From contig JAYTUY010000151.1 in assembly GCA_043744275.1 (NCBI GenBank), positions 1 through 64,000 on the forward strand: a DNA stretch of 64,000 nucleotides, read 5' to 3'. Origin of the DNA: JAAFJT01 sp043744275 (GTDB lineage: Bacteria > Bacteroidota > Bacteroidia > Chitinophagales > Saprospiraceae). Positions 27,005-37,500 of this stretch are shown piece by piece. The first letter of the stretch is position 1; each line of letters opens with the position of its first letter. Made by a program: the position numbers and the translations under genes. The notes beneath the pieces are model-generated. The model saw only the letters and a program-made list of their open reading frames with translations, was not told where the DNA came from and ran no database searches.

Positions 27005-28228
27005 ATGAGAAAAGCTTTAATTTTAGTACTTATTTTTTGCAATATTTCAATTATGTCTGCACAATGCATTGATGGCAATTGTAATACAGGCTTCGGAACG
27101 GCAATTTTTAAGAAAAAAGGTGGCGTTAAATATTCAGGTTATTTTAAAAGCAAACGCCCGCATGGAAAAGGCACTGCCGAATACCCGAATGGACGCGTTT
27201 ACAGTGGCGATTGGGCTATGGGTATGTGGCATGGGCAAGGCACTTTAACGCTGACCGATGGCTCGGCTTTAAAAGGCAATTGGGAATACAACAAGTTTAG
27301 AGGTTATCTCAATTATGACAGCAATTCTGGCATAGCTACTTCTCAAGACAACAGTTCAAAAGAGTTGCAAAATGCTGAAAAACCAGCGAGTAGGAATAGC
27401 CAAAGGAACGTAATACCCGAGCCTACTTTTAATAGAAATACGGTTGCTACTCAAGTTGACAATACCCCCTCAGTAGTATTGCCTGAAATTTGGGGTGTAG
27501 CGATTGGCGTTTCGCAATATGAAAATCAAACGATTCCTTCCTTGAAATATCCTGATAATGATGCTTTTGGTATGTTTTCCTTTTGGAAAAGTCCTGAAGG
27601 TGGCGCATTGGATGATGAACATTCGGAGGTTTTGGTAGATGATGCAGCGACTAAAGCCATGGTGTTACATTCTCTTCGCGCCGTTTTTTCAAAGGCAAAA
27701 GAGAATGATTTGGCTATCTTCTTTTTCTCTGGTCATGGTTTGAAAGGCTCGTTTTTGCCGACTGACTATGATGGCGATGGCATTCGGATTTATCATACTG
27801 AAATCAATAAAATATTGGCTGAATGCCCTGCCAAAAACAAATTAGTGATTGCAGACGCTTGCCATTCGGGCAGTTATATGGCGGCAAAAGGGGTGAAGGA
27901 TAATCATCCGACGAAGGAAAATACAGAGCATTATTTTAATGAACTCAGTAAGGCACAGCCGGGTATTGTATATTTGCTTTCTTCGCAAGCCGATGAAGAA
28001 TCGTTGGAGGTTTCGACCCTGCACAATAGCGTTTTTACCTATTTTGTACTGAGGGGTCTGAAAGGAGAAGCCAATTCAAATGGCGATAATATCGTCACCA
28101 TCAAAGAGCTTTTTGATTATGTTCACCTTAATGTAACGGATTATGCTGATAAATTGGGAAAAGTGCAGACGCCAGTGATTAAGGGTACTTATGATCCGAA
28201 TATGCCGGTTTCGGTGGTTAAGAGGTGA
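27005..28228 (+). CDS. MORN-repeat protein with caspase-like (peptidase C14) domain
   Basis: 407 residues. A signal peptide (MRKALILVLIFCNISIMSAQ) precedes about three MORN repeats (KYSGYFKSKRPHGKGTAEYP, VYSGDWAMGMWHGQGTLTL). After a Ser/Asn-rich linker with one dispersed word (27464, TPSV) comes a caspase domain starting WGVAIGVSQYEN. The catalytic dyad is intact: His244 in FFFSGHG and Cys286 in DACHSG. It should act as an Arg/Lys- or Asp-type cysteine protease in the periplasm or outside, with MORN repeats giving membrane or lipid contact. Both roles are family inference. A second dispersed word (28046) encodes VLRG. Confidence 0.88.
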   Translation: MRKALILVLIFCNISIMSAQCIDGNCNTGFGTAIFKKKGGVKYSGYFKSKRPHGKGTAEYPNGRVYSGDWAMGMWHGQGTLTLTDGSALKGNWEYNKFRGYLNYDSNSGIATSQDNSSKELQNAEKPASRNSQRNVIPEPTFNRNTVATQVDNTPSVVLPEIWGVAIGVSQYENQTIPSLKYPDNDAFGMFSFWKSPEGGALDDEHSEVLVDDAATKAMVLHSLRAVFSKAKENDLAIFFFSGHGLKGSFLPTDYDGDGIRIYHTEINKILAECPAKNKLVIADACHSGSYMAAKGVKDNHPTKENTEHYFNELSKAQPGIVYLLSSQADEESLEVSTLHNSVFTYFVLRGLKGEANSNGDNIVTIKELFDYVHLNVTDYADKLGKVQTPVIKGTYDPNMPVSVVKR

Positions 28229-28246
28229 ATTAATATTTTCAAGAAG

Positions 28247-28996
28247 TTAAATAGAGTCAATGGGATTAGTGGGATTACGAGGGATGGGATTAAAATCGGC
28301 GTCAAAACAATCCATTGCAGTACCTTTGAAGGCATAGATTAATGCTGCTTTCACGTCTTTATGCGCTTCAAAAACAGTAAACCAAACAGAGAAGAAGCCG
28401 CGTCTATTAGCAAATTCTGCAACACCCTCGGCGGATATATTGTCGCTTTCGTAGTCCACTAATTTTCTTTTAGCTTTTTCCCAGTCTGTACGCCTATGAG
28501 ACCACCGCATATCATTTATTGGAAAACCTAAAGGATGTTTTTTTGTACTGGGATATTTATTATTGCCTGGATACTTATCTAAACCGACTAAATCAAGCAA
28601 TGCAGTTGCTTTATCTTTTTGATTTTGAGCAGATAAATTTGAATTTATTCTTACCAATCCGCCTTCAACATACTCAAAAGCCATCATCGTATTGTCAATG
28701 TGTGGAAAGTACATCAAAGACAAATCAACAGGCTTATTAGATTTGTTATCCTTCCCATTACAACGTCCACAAGCAATTAAGAAATTACCCCACTGGGTTC
28801 TAAGTATGTCATTTACTGAAGTAGCAACAATGTGTTCCACCTCTAAATCAGAGCTAAATATTTCACAATAATTGCAAAAGTGATCCAGATTTTGTTGAAG
28901 CATCGGGTTTGCCAACGTATGTGGATTGTAGGTTGCTGTTACAATTTTTCCTTCGGTCGTTGCATGTCCTATATCCCATTTTTTGATAGGTCTCAT
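28247..28996 (-). CDS. HNH endonuclease (PtuB-like)
   Basis: 249 residues. The N-terminal HNH/zinc module has two Cys pairs (Cys41/Cys44 in CNYC and Cys76/Cys79 in CGRC), the catalytic His55 in EVEHIVA, and Asn80 in RCNGKDN. The C-terminal half is helical with no known motif. Its start overlaps the upstream ATPase stop by 4 nt (ATGA), so they are co-translated. ATPase plus HNH on one transcript is the layout of Septu (PtuA/PtuB) anti-phage systems. No dispersed word is present. Confidence 0.78.
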   Translation of the reverse strand: MRPIKKWDIGHATTEGKIVTATYNPHTLANPMLQQNLDHFCNYCEIFSSDLEVEHIVATSVNDILRTQWGNFLIACGRCNGKDNKSNKPVDLSLMYFPHIDNTMMAFEYVEGGLVRINSNLSAQNQKDKATALLDLVGLDKYPGNNKYPSTKKHPLGFPINDMRWSHRRTDWEKAKRKLVDYESDNISAEGVAEFANRRGFFSVWFTVFEAHKDVKAALIYAFKGTAMDCFDADFNPIPRNPTNPIDSI

Positions 28997-30288
28997 AAAT
29001 TGTATGCGTTTCGTTCAAGTTTTAAGGTAGCTACAAAAGTAGGGTCATCGCTGAATCGTTCTTCCAATTCATTTAATTTTTGTCGAAGTTCTGCAACTTC
29101 TGTATTAGAATCACTTGTTTTTCCTTGATTTATTAATTGATAATACTTTGTAGCAATTTCTACACGTTCCTTGAATGCTTCGCTACGAGCAACATCATCT
29201 ACACCCATTTCAATTTCTGCAACATCTTCAATACCATAATCAGAAGGATTGAGTTCAAGCCCTTCATTGTCATTTTCAAAGTCCAAATTGATAAGTTCAT
29301 CTTTAGAAAGGCTTTGTACAATAAATGGAGAATGTGTAGTCGCCACAAACTGAATATTAGGAAAAGCTTTTTTAAGGTCTGAAACCACATGGCGTTGCCA
29401 ATTAGGATGGAGATGTAAGTCCAATTCATCAATCATAACTACGCCATTGGTATCTGTTATGGCATTTTCTTGTTTGCTACCATTGAGTACAATACAACGG
29501 TAAGCCAATTCAGCAGTCATCTCAGTATAGGAAATGATGCCATCACTATGTAAATGGATGGGCAAATATTCAGAAACATAATCGTCCATATCAACATTGA
29601 GCCATAATTCTGTTCCAAGAAATGCTATTTTTTTTATGTAAGGATTTGCTATTTTCAAAGCATCAAAGAATATCTGCTTGCTGTTGGGATATTCTTTCCC
29701 TTCTGCTACTAATATATCATAAGTCTTTAACCAAGCATCATATCTATATACAGATGGACGGATATCCATCCAATTGTGATACCCCTCTTTAAAAATTTGC
29801 CTCCCAGTACGTGTAGCATTATTACGCCCTGTTCCGTATACACGCGATGTACCAAAAAAAGCAATAACAGGGAGGTCAAGGTCATCACTCCCTTTTAACA
29901 TTTTATCATACTTTTCTTTACCTATATTCCTAATAACACCAATATCAACAACAGATGAAGTGGTGATATTTTTATTTTCAGGAATTTGTCTTCGCCATAT
30001 TATCAACTCCGAATGTTCTGATAAAGTCCCTTTTGCCTCTACAATGACAGGTGTATGTCGAATTAAATATCCATTGCTACTTTGACGAATTTCATCAGGT
30101 ATGATATGTCTTTTGACAGCTTCTGGTATTGCCAATAAGTATGCTCCACAAGCTACTCTAAGTGCATGAAGCCATGTCGATTTACCACTCCTGTTGATAC
30201 CTATGAGGACTGTAAAGTGCGGATTAAACGAATAAGTTTGCTCCTCAACATTGCGAAAGTTTTTTAAAAAGAGCGTCTCTATTCTCAT
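28993..30288 (-). CDS. AAA ATPase (PtuA-like)
   Basis: 431 residues. Walker A is GINRSGKST (30-38), unusual in having NRSG where GxNGSGKST is common. Walker B is VVMIDELDLHLHPNWQ and the H-loop TTHSPFIVQSL. The C-terminal ~80 residues form a helical tail. It resembles the SMC-like ATPases of Septu, retron and Gabija-related systems, and the coupled HNH gene favours Septu. With its partner it forms a 2-kb stretch devoid of the dispersed word (28057-31148 overall), which fits horizontal acquisition. Confidence 0.75.
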   Translation of the reverse strand: MRIETLFLKNFRNVEEQTYSFNPHFTVLIGINRSGKSTWLHALRVACGAYLLAIPEAVKRHIIPDEIRQSSNGYLIRHTPVIVEAKGTLSEHSELIIWRRQIPENKNITTSSVVDIGVIRNIGKEKYDKMLKGSDDLDLPVIAFFGTSRVYGTGRNNATRTGRQIFKEGYHNWMDIRPSVYRYDAWLKTYDILVAEGKEYPNSKQIFFDALKIANPYIKKIAFLGTELWLNVDMDDYVSEYLPIHLHSDGIISYTEMTAELAYRCIVLNGSKQENAITDTNGVVMIDELDLHLHPNWQRHVVSDLKKAFPNIQFVATTHSPFIVQSLSKDELINLDFENDNEGLELNPSDYGIEDVAEIEMGVDDVARSEAFKERVEIATKYYQLINQGKTSDSNTEVAELRQKLNELEERFSDDPTFVATLKLERNAYNL

Positions 30289-30529
30289 TATTTAAGTAAT
30301 TGTTGAATCTTGTTCTGATTCTTTTCTTTTGTGCAAAGATATAACAATGAAGTGATAATTTTAAACCACAAGTAGATAGCTTTTTAATTGAAATTTGCTA
30401 AGGGGTAGATAGTTCAAAACACGTTTCCAGCCGTTAATTAACAGAAAAGGCACATATTTCTCATAGAGTTTTAAAAAAACTATGTTTTCTCTATGTGCCT
30501 TATGTAATAATTAAATACGCTAAAAAAAA
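30289..30529. repeat. Intergenic spacer with imperfect inverted repeat
   Basis: AAAGGCACATATTTCTCATAG at about 30447 and its imperfect complement ending ATGTGCCTT near 30502 form a weak hairpin between two minus-strand genes. It may terminate transcription after the large sortilin-like gene. Nothing else is recognised. Confidence 0.4.
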
Positions 30530-33500
30530 TCAAGGCTTCACCACAGCATTCAATTTAATCACCGAGGTCTTAAAGCTCTCTGCTTTTTGATTGAATTTAG
30601 GTATATCTTCTGCAATGACTTTGGCTAATTTAGTCAATTGCATGTCCACTTGTTTCGATAAATCTTCATAAGCTTCTTGCACTTGACTGGTTGGTTTTGC
30701 ATCCGCCGAAGCAGCTACTGAACCCAAGCCTGCAATCTTATCATTCAACTTAATTGGTAAAGCCAAGAGGTCTTGAAAAGCTTTGGCTTTGTGCTGAATG
30801 AGTTCATCTTCCACGCCTTGAATTTTTTCTAACATGGGCTTCGAAATGGCTTCTATTTCTTTCTTAAAAGTTGAGTCTTGCACATTGCTGAGGTAATCCG
30901 TTACCTGTTTGCGAATGGTGCGGAGGTCATTCACGGCTTTATGCGTTTCGCTGAGTTTATCTCTCACACGCAGTTGAAATTTGACGCTTTCTGCAATATT
31001 ATCCACTGATGCCTCTACGCGAGGGTCTTTTTTAATCTCAAATGGCTGTTTGCCAAAAGACTCTTTACCGATGATGAGTTCGACGAAGTATTTGCCTGGC
31101 GGCACTTTTGGACCCGTTACTTGACCCGACCACATCATGGCGGGTGTCCCCTCAGTATCAGTGGCATCTGGATAGCGGGTATCCCAAACGAATGTGTTGA
31201 TGCCCGTCTCAGCCGCCGCTACACCTGCCCGTTCTATTTTATCTTTCTGATAAAAGTCTTTGCTCACTTCTAAAGCCTTCCCTTTTTTATCTTTTACACT
31301 TGAATAGGTGATGATAGAATCGCCTTTTTCAGTCGTGAATTTGAGCAATAATTCATCCTTTGGTTTGTCTTTAATGCTGTAATTAATCATCACACCATTG
31401 GGTGCATTTTCACCAACTTGAATATCATTAGCGAATGAAGCAGCGGCACCGCCTACACGCCAAGCGGGTTCAGGTACAAACAGATGTGCTTTTTGCTCGG
31501 CTACTGAGGGGTTGTCCATGATTTGATACAAAGGCTCTATATTGTCCAAAATCCAAAACGCACGTCCATGTGTAGCCACACACAAGTCTTTTTCCCTTGC
31601 TTGAATTTGCAAATCATGAATGGGCGTGACGGGTAAATTATTGTTCAAAGGCTGCCAATTTGCTCCATCATTGAAGGAAACGAAAATGCCAATTTCAGTA
31701 CCTGCATAGAGCAAGCCTTTTTTATTGGGGTCTTCTCGAATCACTCGGCAGAAAGCATTTTCAGGCAACCCCTCAGTAATTTTAGTCCAAGTTTTGCCAA
31801 AGTCTTTTGTTTTATATAAATATGGCTTGGTATCATCTACTTTATATCTATTGGCGGCGAGGTAAGCCGTTCCAGCATCAAATCTTCCTGCTTCTACGAT
31901 GCTCATCATTGCCCATTCGCCTAAATTTGGAATATTGCATTTAGTCCAATTTTTTCCGCCATCGGTAGAAACATGCATCCAACCATCGTCGCTACCTGCC
32001 CAAAAGACGCCTTTTTGAATGTATGACTCTGCGAAAGTGAAAATGGTTGAGAATGTTTCAGCACCTGTATTATCTTTAGTAATGGGTCCACCGCTTGATT
32101 TGGTGGTGTTTGTATCGTTGCGAGTCAAAACGGGAGAAATGACTTCCCAACTTTGACCACCATCCGTCGTGCGATGCACATACTGCGAAGTAGCATAAAT
32201 AACTTTAGAATCATGAGGACTGAATACAATTGGATAAGTCCATTGAAAACGGTATTTCATAGCATCGGCTGCATCGCCGAGGTATTGAATTGGATTAGGA
32301 GAAACGTCTTGAGTTTGACCTGTTTTTAGATTGCCTTTATCCATTTGACCCATATAATTGCCACCATAAACGATGTCTGAATTGTTCGGATCGCTCACTA
32401 CATAACCGCTTTCACCTCCTGCTACAACTTCCCAATCCTGTCTGTTGACACCAAATCCACCTGTATTTCTACTTGAAACCCTTAGCGAAGAGTTGTCTTG
32501 TTGCGCTCCATAAAGATGATAAGGGAAATCATTGTCCACTGAAATATGGTAGAATTGACAGGTTGGAATATCCAATTCAGTGAATGTTCTGCCTTGATTG
32601 TAAGTGACCTCTGCACCGCCATCATCGCCGAGGATAAAGTTTTGAGGATTTTTAGGATTTACCCAAATATCATGAGTATCGCCGTGACCGACTTGAATTT
32701 GTCTGAATGTTTTGCCGCCGTCACTGGTGTATTGAAAATTGACATTGAGCACATACAACGCATCATTATTGCTTGGATCTGCTTCAATTTCGCAATAATA
32801 CCAAGGGCGTTGCCAAAGGTTTTTATCGTTATTAATGCGTGTCCAAGTTTCTCCTGCATCTTCACTGCGGAACAAACCACCGTTTTTATTTTCAATAATA
32901 GCCCATACTCGGTTGCCATTAAAAGGCGAAACAGCTACACCCATTTTACCTAATATACCAACTGGCAAACCTGGCTTTTTGGAGATATTCGTCCAACTAT
33001 TCCCACCATCCGTTGATTTATATAAGCCTGAGCCTTCGCCACCGCTACTCATCATATGGTTATTTCGAAAACATTCCCACATTCCAGCATATAATACTGA
33101 GGGGTTAGTCGGATCCATGTGGATTTCGATGCCGCCAGTTTTATCATTCGTAGGCGCGAGTATTTGTTGCCAAGTCATGCCACCATCGGAGGAGCGATAG
33201 ATGCCGCGCTCTTCGGCGTTCATAGCTTTAGTGGTTCGACCAAAAGGATTGCCGAGCGAAGCGACATAGACCAAATTGGCATCTTTAGGATTGACAACAA
33301 TGCGAGCAATTCCCCATGATTTTTTGAGACCTATACTCCGCCATGTTTTACCGGCATCGGTTGATTTATACATACCATCGCCGCCAGAAATATTGCCGCG
33401 AATATCCGTTTCGCCCGTACCTGCATAAACGACATTCGGGTCGGAAGGTGCGACCGTAATAGCCCCCACCGAAGAGGATTTGAAAGCTGAATCTGAGACG

Positions 33501-33745
33501 GGTAGCCATCGCATACCACCATCAATTGTTTTCCAAACGCCTCCACCTGTTGCACCGAAGTAGAAGGTCAAGGGTTGATCAGCATGACCAGCAACTGCTG
33601 TACTTCTACCACCTCTGAATGGACCGACATTGCGCCATTTGAGGGATTTGAGTAGGTCTTGGCTGATAGGTTTTTTATTTTGAGCGACCCCCTCAGTATT
33701 ATAGAGCATGAAGAGGACAAAAGCGAAAATGGAGAATTTTCTCAT
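30530..33745 (-). CDS. Secreted sortilin/VPS10-like BNR beta-propeller protein
   Basis: 1071 residues with a signal peptide (MRKFSIFAFVLFMLYN..). Repeated Asp-box/BNR motifs of the type S-x-D-x-G-x-T-W occur about ten times (KSTDAGKTWRSI, RSSDGGMTWQQI, RSEDAGETWTRI), forming one or two large propellers over residues ~30-730. The C-terminal ~300 residues contain a strand-rich domain then coiled coil. No T9SS sorting domain is seen at the end. Such proteins are annotated as glycosyl hydrolase-like or sortilin-like, with unknown substrate. Four dispersed words fall here (31148, 31501, 31768, 33094), plus 33687 in the signal peptide (NTEGV). Confidence 0.85.
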   Translation of the reverse strand: MRKFSIFAFVLFMLYNTEGVAQNKKPISQDLLKSLKWRNVGPFRGGRSTAVAGHADQPLTFYFGATGGGVWKTIDGGMRWLPVSDSAFKSSSVGAITVAPSDPNVVYAGTGETDIRGNISGGDGMYKSTDAGKTWRSIGLKKSWGIARIVVNPKDANLVYVASLGNPFGRTTKAMNAEERGIYRSSDGGMTWQQILAPTNDKTGGIEIHMDPTNPSVLYAGMWECFRNNHMMSSGGEGSGLYKSTDGGNSWTNISKKPGLPVGILGKMGVAVSPFNGNRVWAIIENKNGGLFRSEDAGETWTRINNDKNLWQRPWYYCEIEADPSNNDALYVLNVNFQYTSDGGKTFRQIQVGHGDTHDIWVNPKNPQNFILGDDGGAEVTYNQGRTFTELDIPTCQFYHISVDNDFPYHLYGAQQDNSSLRVSSRNTGGFGVNRQDWEVVAGGESGYVVSDPNNSDIVYGGNYMGQMDKGNLKTGQTQDVSPNPIQYLGDAADAMKYRFQWTYPIVFSPHDSKVIYATSQYVHRTTDGGQSWEVISPVLTRNDTNTTKSSGGPITKDNTGAETFSTIFTFAESYIQKGVFWAGSDDGWMHVSTDGGKNWTKCNIPNLGEWAMMSIVEAGRFDAGTAYLAANRYKVDDTKPYLYKTKDFGKTWTKITEGLPENAFCRVIREDPNKKGLLYAGTEIGIFVSFNDGANWQPLNNNLPVTPIHDLQIQAREKDLCVATHGRAFWILDNIEPLYQIMDNPSVAEQKAHLFVPEPAWRVGGAAASFANDIQVGENAPNGVMINYSIKDKPKDELLLKFTTEKGDSIITYSSVKDKKGKALEVSKDFYQKDKIERAGVAAAETGINTFVWDTRYPDATDTEGTPAMMWSGQVTGPKVPPGKYFVELIIGKESFGKQPFEIKKDPRVEASVDNIAESVKFQLRVRDKLSETHKAVNDLRTIRKQVTDYLSNVQDSTFKKEIEAISKPMLEKIQGVEDELIQHKAKAFQDLLALPIKLNDKIAGLGSVAASADAKPTSQVQEAYEDLSKQVDMQLTKLAKVIAEDIPKFNQKAESFKTSVIKLNAVVKP

Positions 33746-33859
33746 AACGAAGTTTGGTTTAATTTGACAATAACTGACCTTAATCTAAAAAGGGAATAGG
33801 TCGTTTTTAAAAATTTTGTTAGAAATTGATTGATATTTAAAATGATAATTAAATGAGTT

Positions 33860-33981
33860 GATTGACGTTTTCCCCCTAACCCTCAAGGGGGAACGCTTTC
33901 GAGGTAATTCAATGTTTTAGCACTTTTTTAATATTACTTCCAAAGTGTTCCCCCTTGGGGGTTAGGGGGAAAACGTCAATC
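33860..33981. repeat. Long inverted repeat (TTTTCCCCCTAACCC family), copy 1
   Basis: 35-nt arms 33860-33894 and 33947-33981 with one mismatch; the core reads TTTTCCCCCTAACC(C/T)YCAAGGGGGAA. The related copy at 56055-56159 shares arms and the internal ACTTCCAAAG. It lies in the 831-nt spacer 33746-34576 between two divergent propeller genes. Confidence 0.9.
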
Positions 33982-34087
33982 AAAGAACTCATAACTCCAA
34001 AACAAGGTAAGATTATATTTTACATTCAAAAGGAAATATGGTTGAAATTAGACTTTAATTATTTTATTTTCGACCTATTACCTTATC

Positions 34088-34319
34088 ATGGGCAATGGGT
34101 AATAGTGTAATAGGCAATGGGTAATAGTGTAATAGGCAATGGGTAATAGGCAATGGGTAATATGGTAATGGGTAATGGGAATGGGTAATGGGTAATAGGC
34201 AATGGGTAATAGGCAATGGGTAATATGGTAATGGGTAATATGGTAATGGGTAATAGGTAATGGGTAATGGGTAATATGGTAATGGGTAATGGGTAATGGG
34301 TAATAGGCAATGGGTAATT
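34088..34319. repeat. Minisatellite of GGGTAAT / AGGCAAT heptamers
   Basis: About 230 bp of imperfect tandem 7-nt and 8-nt units (AATGGGTAATAGGC, ATGGTAATGGGTAAT). It gives open frames on the minus strand encoding PLPITHYPLP-type repeats, but these have no start signal or conservation and are not genes. Together with the inverted repeat at 33860 it occupies most of spacer 33746-34576; the remaining 34320-34576 is AT-rich upstream sequence of the next gene. A related short insert is inside guaA (8124-8177). Confidence 0.9.
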
Positions 34320-34576
34320 GTGTGAAATAATATTTTGAAAAATTTAAACAAGTTGTTAATTTTATATTGCATATTTAAATAAGATGTTAATCTTCAAAGA
34401 CATCTTGAAATAAAATCCATAAGTTTTAAATTTTATTTGAATATTTTATCTATTTATTTTTACTTCGCACTTGAAAATTTTACAACGAACTACTTCCTCC
34501 CAATAAACAAGAAGCTTGGCACTTCAAATGAAAAATTTTATCCAACTTTTTTTTAATTAATCAAACCAATTTCTGC

Positions 34577-37500
34577 ATGTTAAAATTTGCTAAAGTTTTG
34601 TTGCTGTCTATTGTCATAATAGCATCGGCAACCTCGACCCTTACAGCCCAAACATGGCTCGAACTCAAAGAGCAAGGCGCTAACTACAATCAAATCAAAG
34701 CAGCATTTCTAAGAGATAATGCTGGAAAAATGAAAGAATTTAAACGTGAATTGCAAAAAGAAGTCAATGGCAAAGCGGCTCCTGAAGCGCAATACGAACG
34801 CGAGATGGAAGGCATGGTTCAATTTATGCGCTGGTCTGAGTTTGTCGGTCCGCGCGTGAAGGAATCTAATGGCGATTTGACTTCTATTAGCGAAGGGATG
34901 TATCGCGCCATCGCTAAAAAAAGTAGAGAAGTTCAAACTCGCGCAGCCAGCTGGACTTTAATGGGTCCTAAAAGTACACCTACAAATGGTGGAAATGGTC
35001 GTGTGAATGCCATTAGAGTGCATCCAACTGATCCTAATATTCTCTTCGCCTGTACACCCGCGAGTGGTTTATGGAAATCTACTAACGGTGGCACTTCATG
35101 GGCACCCATTTCTGATGCTATTTCAGCTTTGGGTTGTACAGATGTAGCGATTGATCCATCAAATACCAACGTTATGTATTTGGCAACAGGTGATGGTGAC
35201 GCAGCGGATGTTTTTACTTTGGGTGTTTATAAATCAACGGATGGTGGTGCTTCTTGGGCACCAACGACTTTGGTTTTCAACCTTAGCAGTGGTCAAACGC
35301 TTTCTAAAATTTTGATTGACCCGACCAATTCTAATACGATTATCGTTGGTGGTAGAGCCGGTATTTATCGCTCGACTGATGCCGGTGCAACATGGACTCA
35401 AACCATGACAGCAGGCGTGCGTGATTTGGAATTTCAAGTGGGTAACCCCTCAGTCGTTTTTGCGGGTGGCTATGGTACGAACGTTGGTTTTTGGCGTTCG
35501 ACCAATGGCGGTGTGGCTTGGACTAAGATTGCGACAGTGCCTTCTACGGCGGCTCAACGTGTAGCAGTTGGCATTACAGCGGCTGATCCACTTTATGTTT
35601 ATGCTTTAGTAGCCAATGACGGGGCTACATCTACGACTGCTTATGGTTTGAAAGGCGTCTATCTCTCAGTAGATGGCGGCGTTACTTTTACTCAAAAATT
35701 TTTAGGTACAACCACTAATACATTGGGTTGGTCAACAGGTGGCACAGGCGATAAAGATGGTCAAGGTTGGTACGATCTTTCGATTGCCGTTTCTCCAATA
35801 GATAAAAATATTTTATTTACAGGCGGTGTCAATATTTGGAAATCTATCAACGGCGGTGCAGCTTGGACTAAAAATACAGCTTGGGATGCCTCTCATACAG
35901 CAGGTAATTATGTTCATGCTGATAATCATGATATCATATATGCAGGTACGAATGTATATGCAACTTGCGATGGCGGTGTTTTCAAAACAGCCAATGAAGG
36001 AACAGCTTGGACTGATATTAGTGCTAATATTTCAAATGCACAATTGTATGGTTTAGGTCTTTCGGGTATTAATGCCAATACAATTATTAGCGGACATCAG
36101 GACAACGGTACAAATCGCACAACCAATGGCACGACTTGGGCACAAGTCAACGGCGGTGATGGTATGTTGTGTTTCATTGACCGCACCAGTGATAATAATA
36201 TGTTTTCTTCAATTTATTACGGTAGTTTATACCGTTCTACTAATGGTGGCGGTTCATTTTCAAGCATTTATACCGTGCCTGGCGGTGGTTGGGTAACGCC
36301 GTGGTTGCAAGACCCTGTGACTGCTACAACGCTTTATGCAGGTGGTACGAACGTTGTGAAAAGTACCAATAGCGGTACTGCTTGGGCAACTATCAGTAGT
36401 TTTGCAACAGCAGTCGGTACACTTGTGGCTTTAGATGTTGCTAAATCCAATAATCAAGTCATTGTAGCAGTGAGTGGTACAAATGTGATGAAAACCATCA
36501 ATGGCGGAACAGCTTGGACAGATATTACAGCCGGCTTGCCTGCTGGCACAGCCATTCAAACTGTTCATATTGACGTCAACGATGCCAATAAAATTTATGT
36601 CGGTTTAGCAAGTTACGCTGGTAATTCAGCGTTCTGCTCTTCGAATGGTGGCACGACTTGGACAAATATTTCAGCTGGTATGCCATCACTACCAGTCAAT
36701 TGTTTTATTACTCAAAACAGTGTGGCGGGAGTTGTTTATTGCGGCAATGATTTAGGTGTTTATTACTCCAATAATTCAGGCGCTGCATGGCAATCATTTA
36801 CAGGCGGTATGCCAGGCATTATTGTTAAAGATTTGGAAATTTTTTATCCAACAAGTAAAATCAGAGCGGCTACATATGGTCGCGGCATTTGGGAATCTAA
36901 TTTGAATGGCTCAAATGCTGCCCCCTCAGTATCTATCACTTCTCCAGCCAGCGGAGCCGTTTTCGCTTCACCAGCTACTATCACAATCGATGCCAATGCA
37001 GCTGATGGGGATGGCACTGTATCAAATGTTGAATTTTATAACGGTTCAACTTTGTTAGGTAGCGATAATACTGCTCCTTATTCATTTACATGGGCAGGTG
37101 TCGGTGTGGGTTCATACTCACTTACAGCAAAAGCTTTTGATAATGTAGGGGCTTCTACTGTTTCTACGGCTGTGGCTATTTCTGTTTCATTGGCTAATGA
37201 TGCAGGTATTTCTGCCATCGCTGCTCCATCAGGCACTATTACAACGGCAAGCGTGACCCCCTCAGTAACTTTGAAGAATTTTGGAAGTGCAACACTGACT
37301 TCTGTTGCTATTTTATATAAAGTAGATGCCGGCGCAGAAAGCACATTCAATTGGACAGGCTCATTGGCTTCAGGTGCTACTGTAAGCGTAGGTTTAACAG
37401 CTGTCACAGGTTATTCAGCAGCTGCTCATACATTTACTGCGAAAACATCGGCTCCAAATGGTGCAACAGATGGCAATACTGCCAATGATGCTATTACATC

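Noticed and set aside
29519..29529. CTCAGTAT in the PtuA-like gene
   Set aside because: Lacks the C run; a match of eight bases may be chance, so the module is still treated as word-free.
34064..34372. Minus-strand open frames encoding HYPLPIT repeats
   Set aside because: They are translations of the minisatellite; no start signal, no conservation expected.
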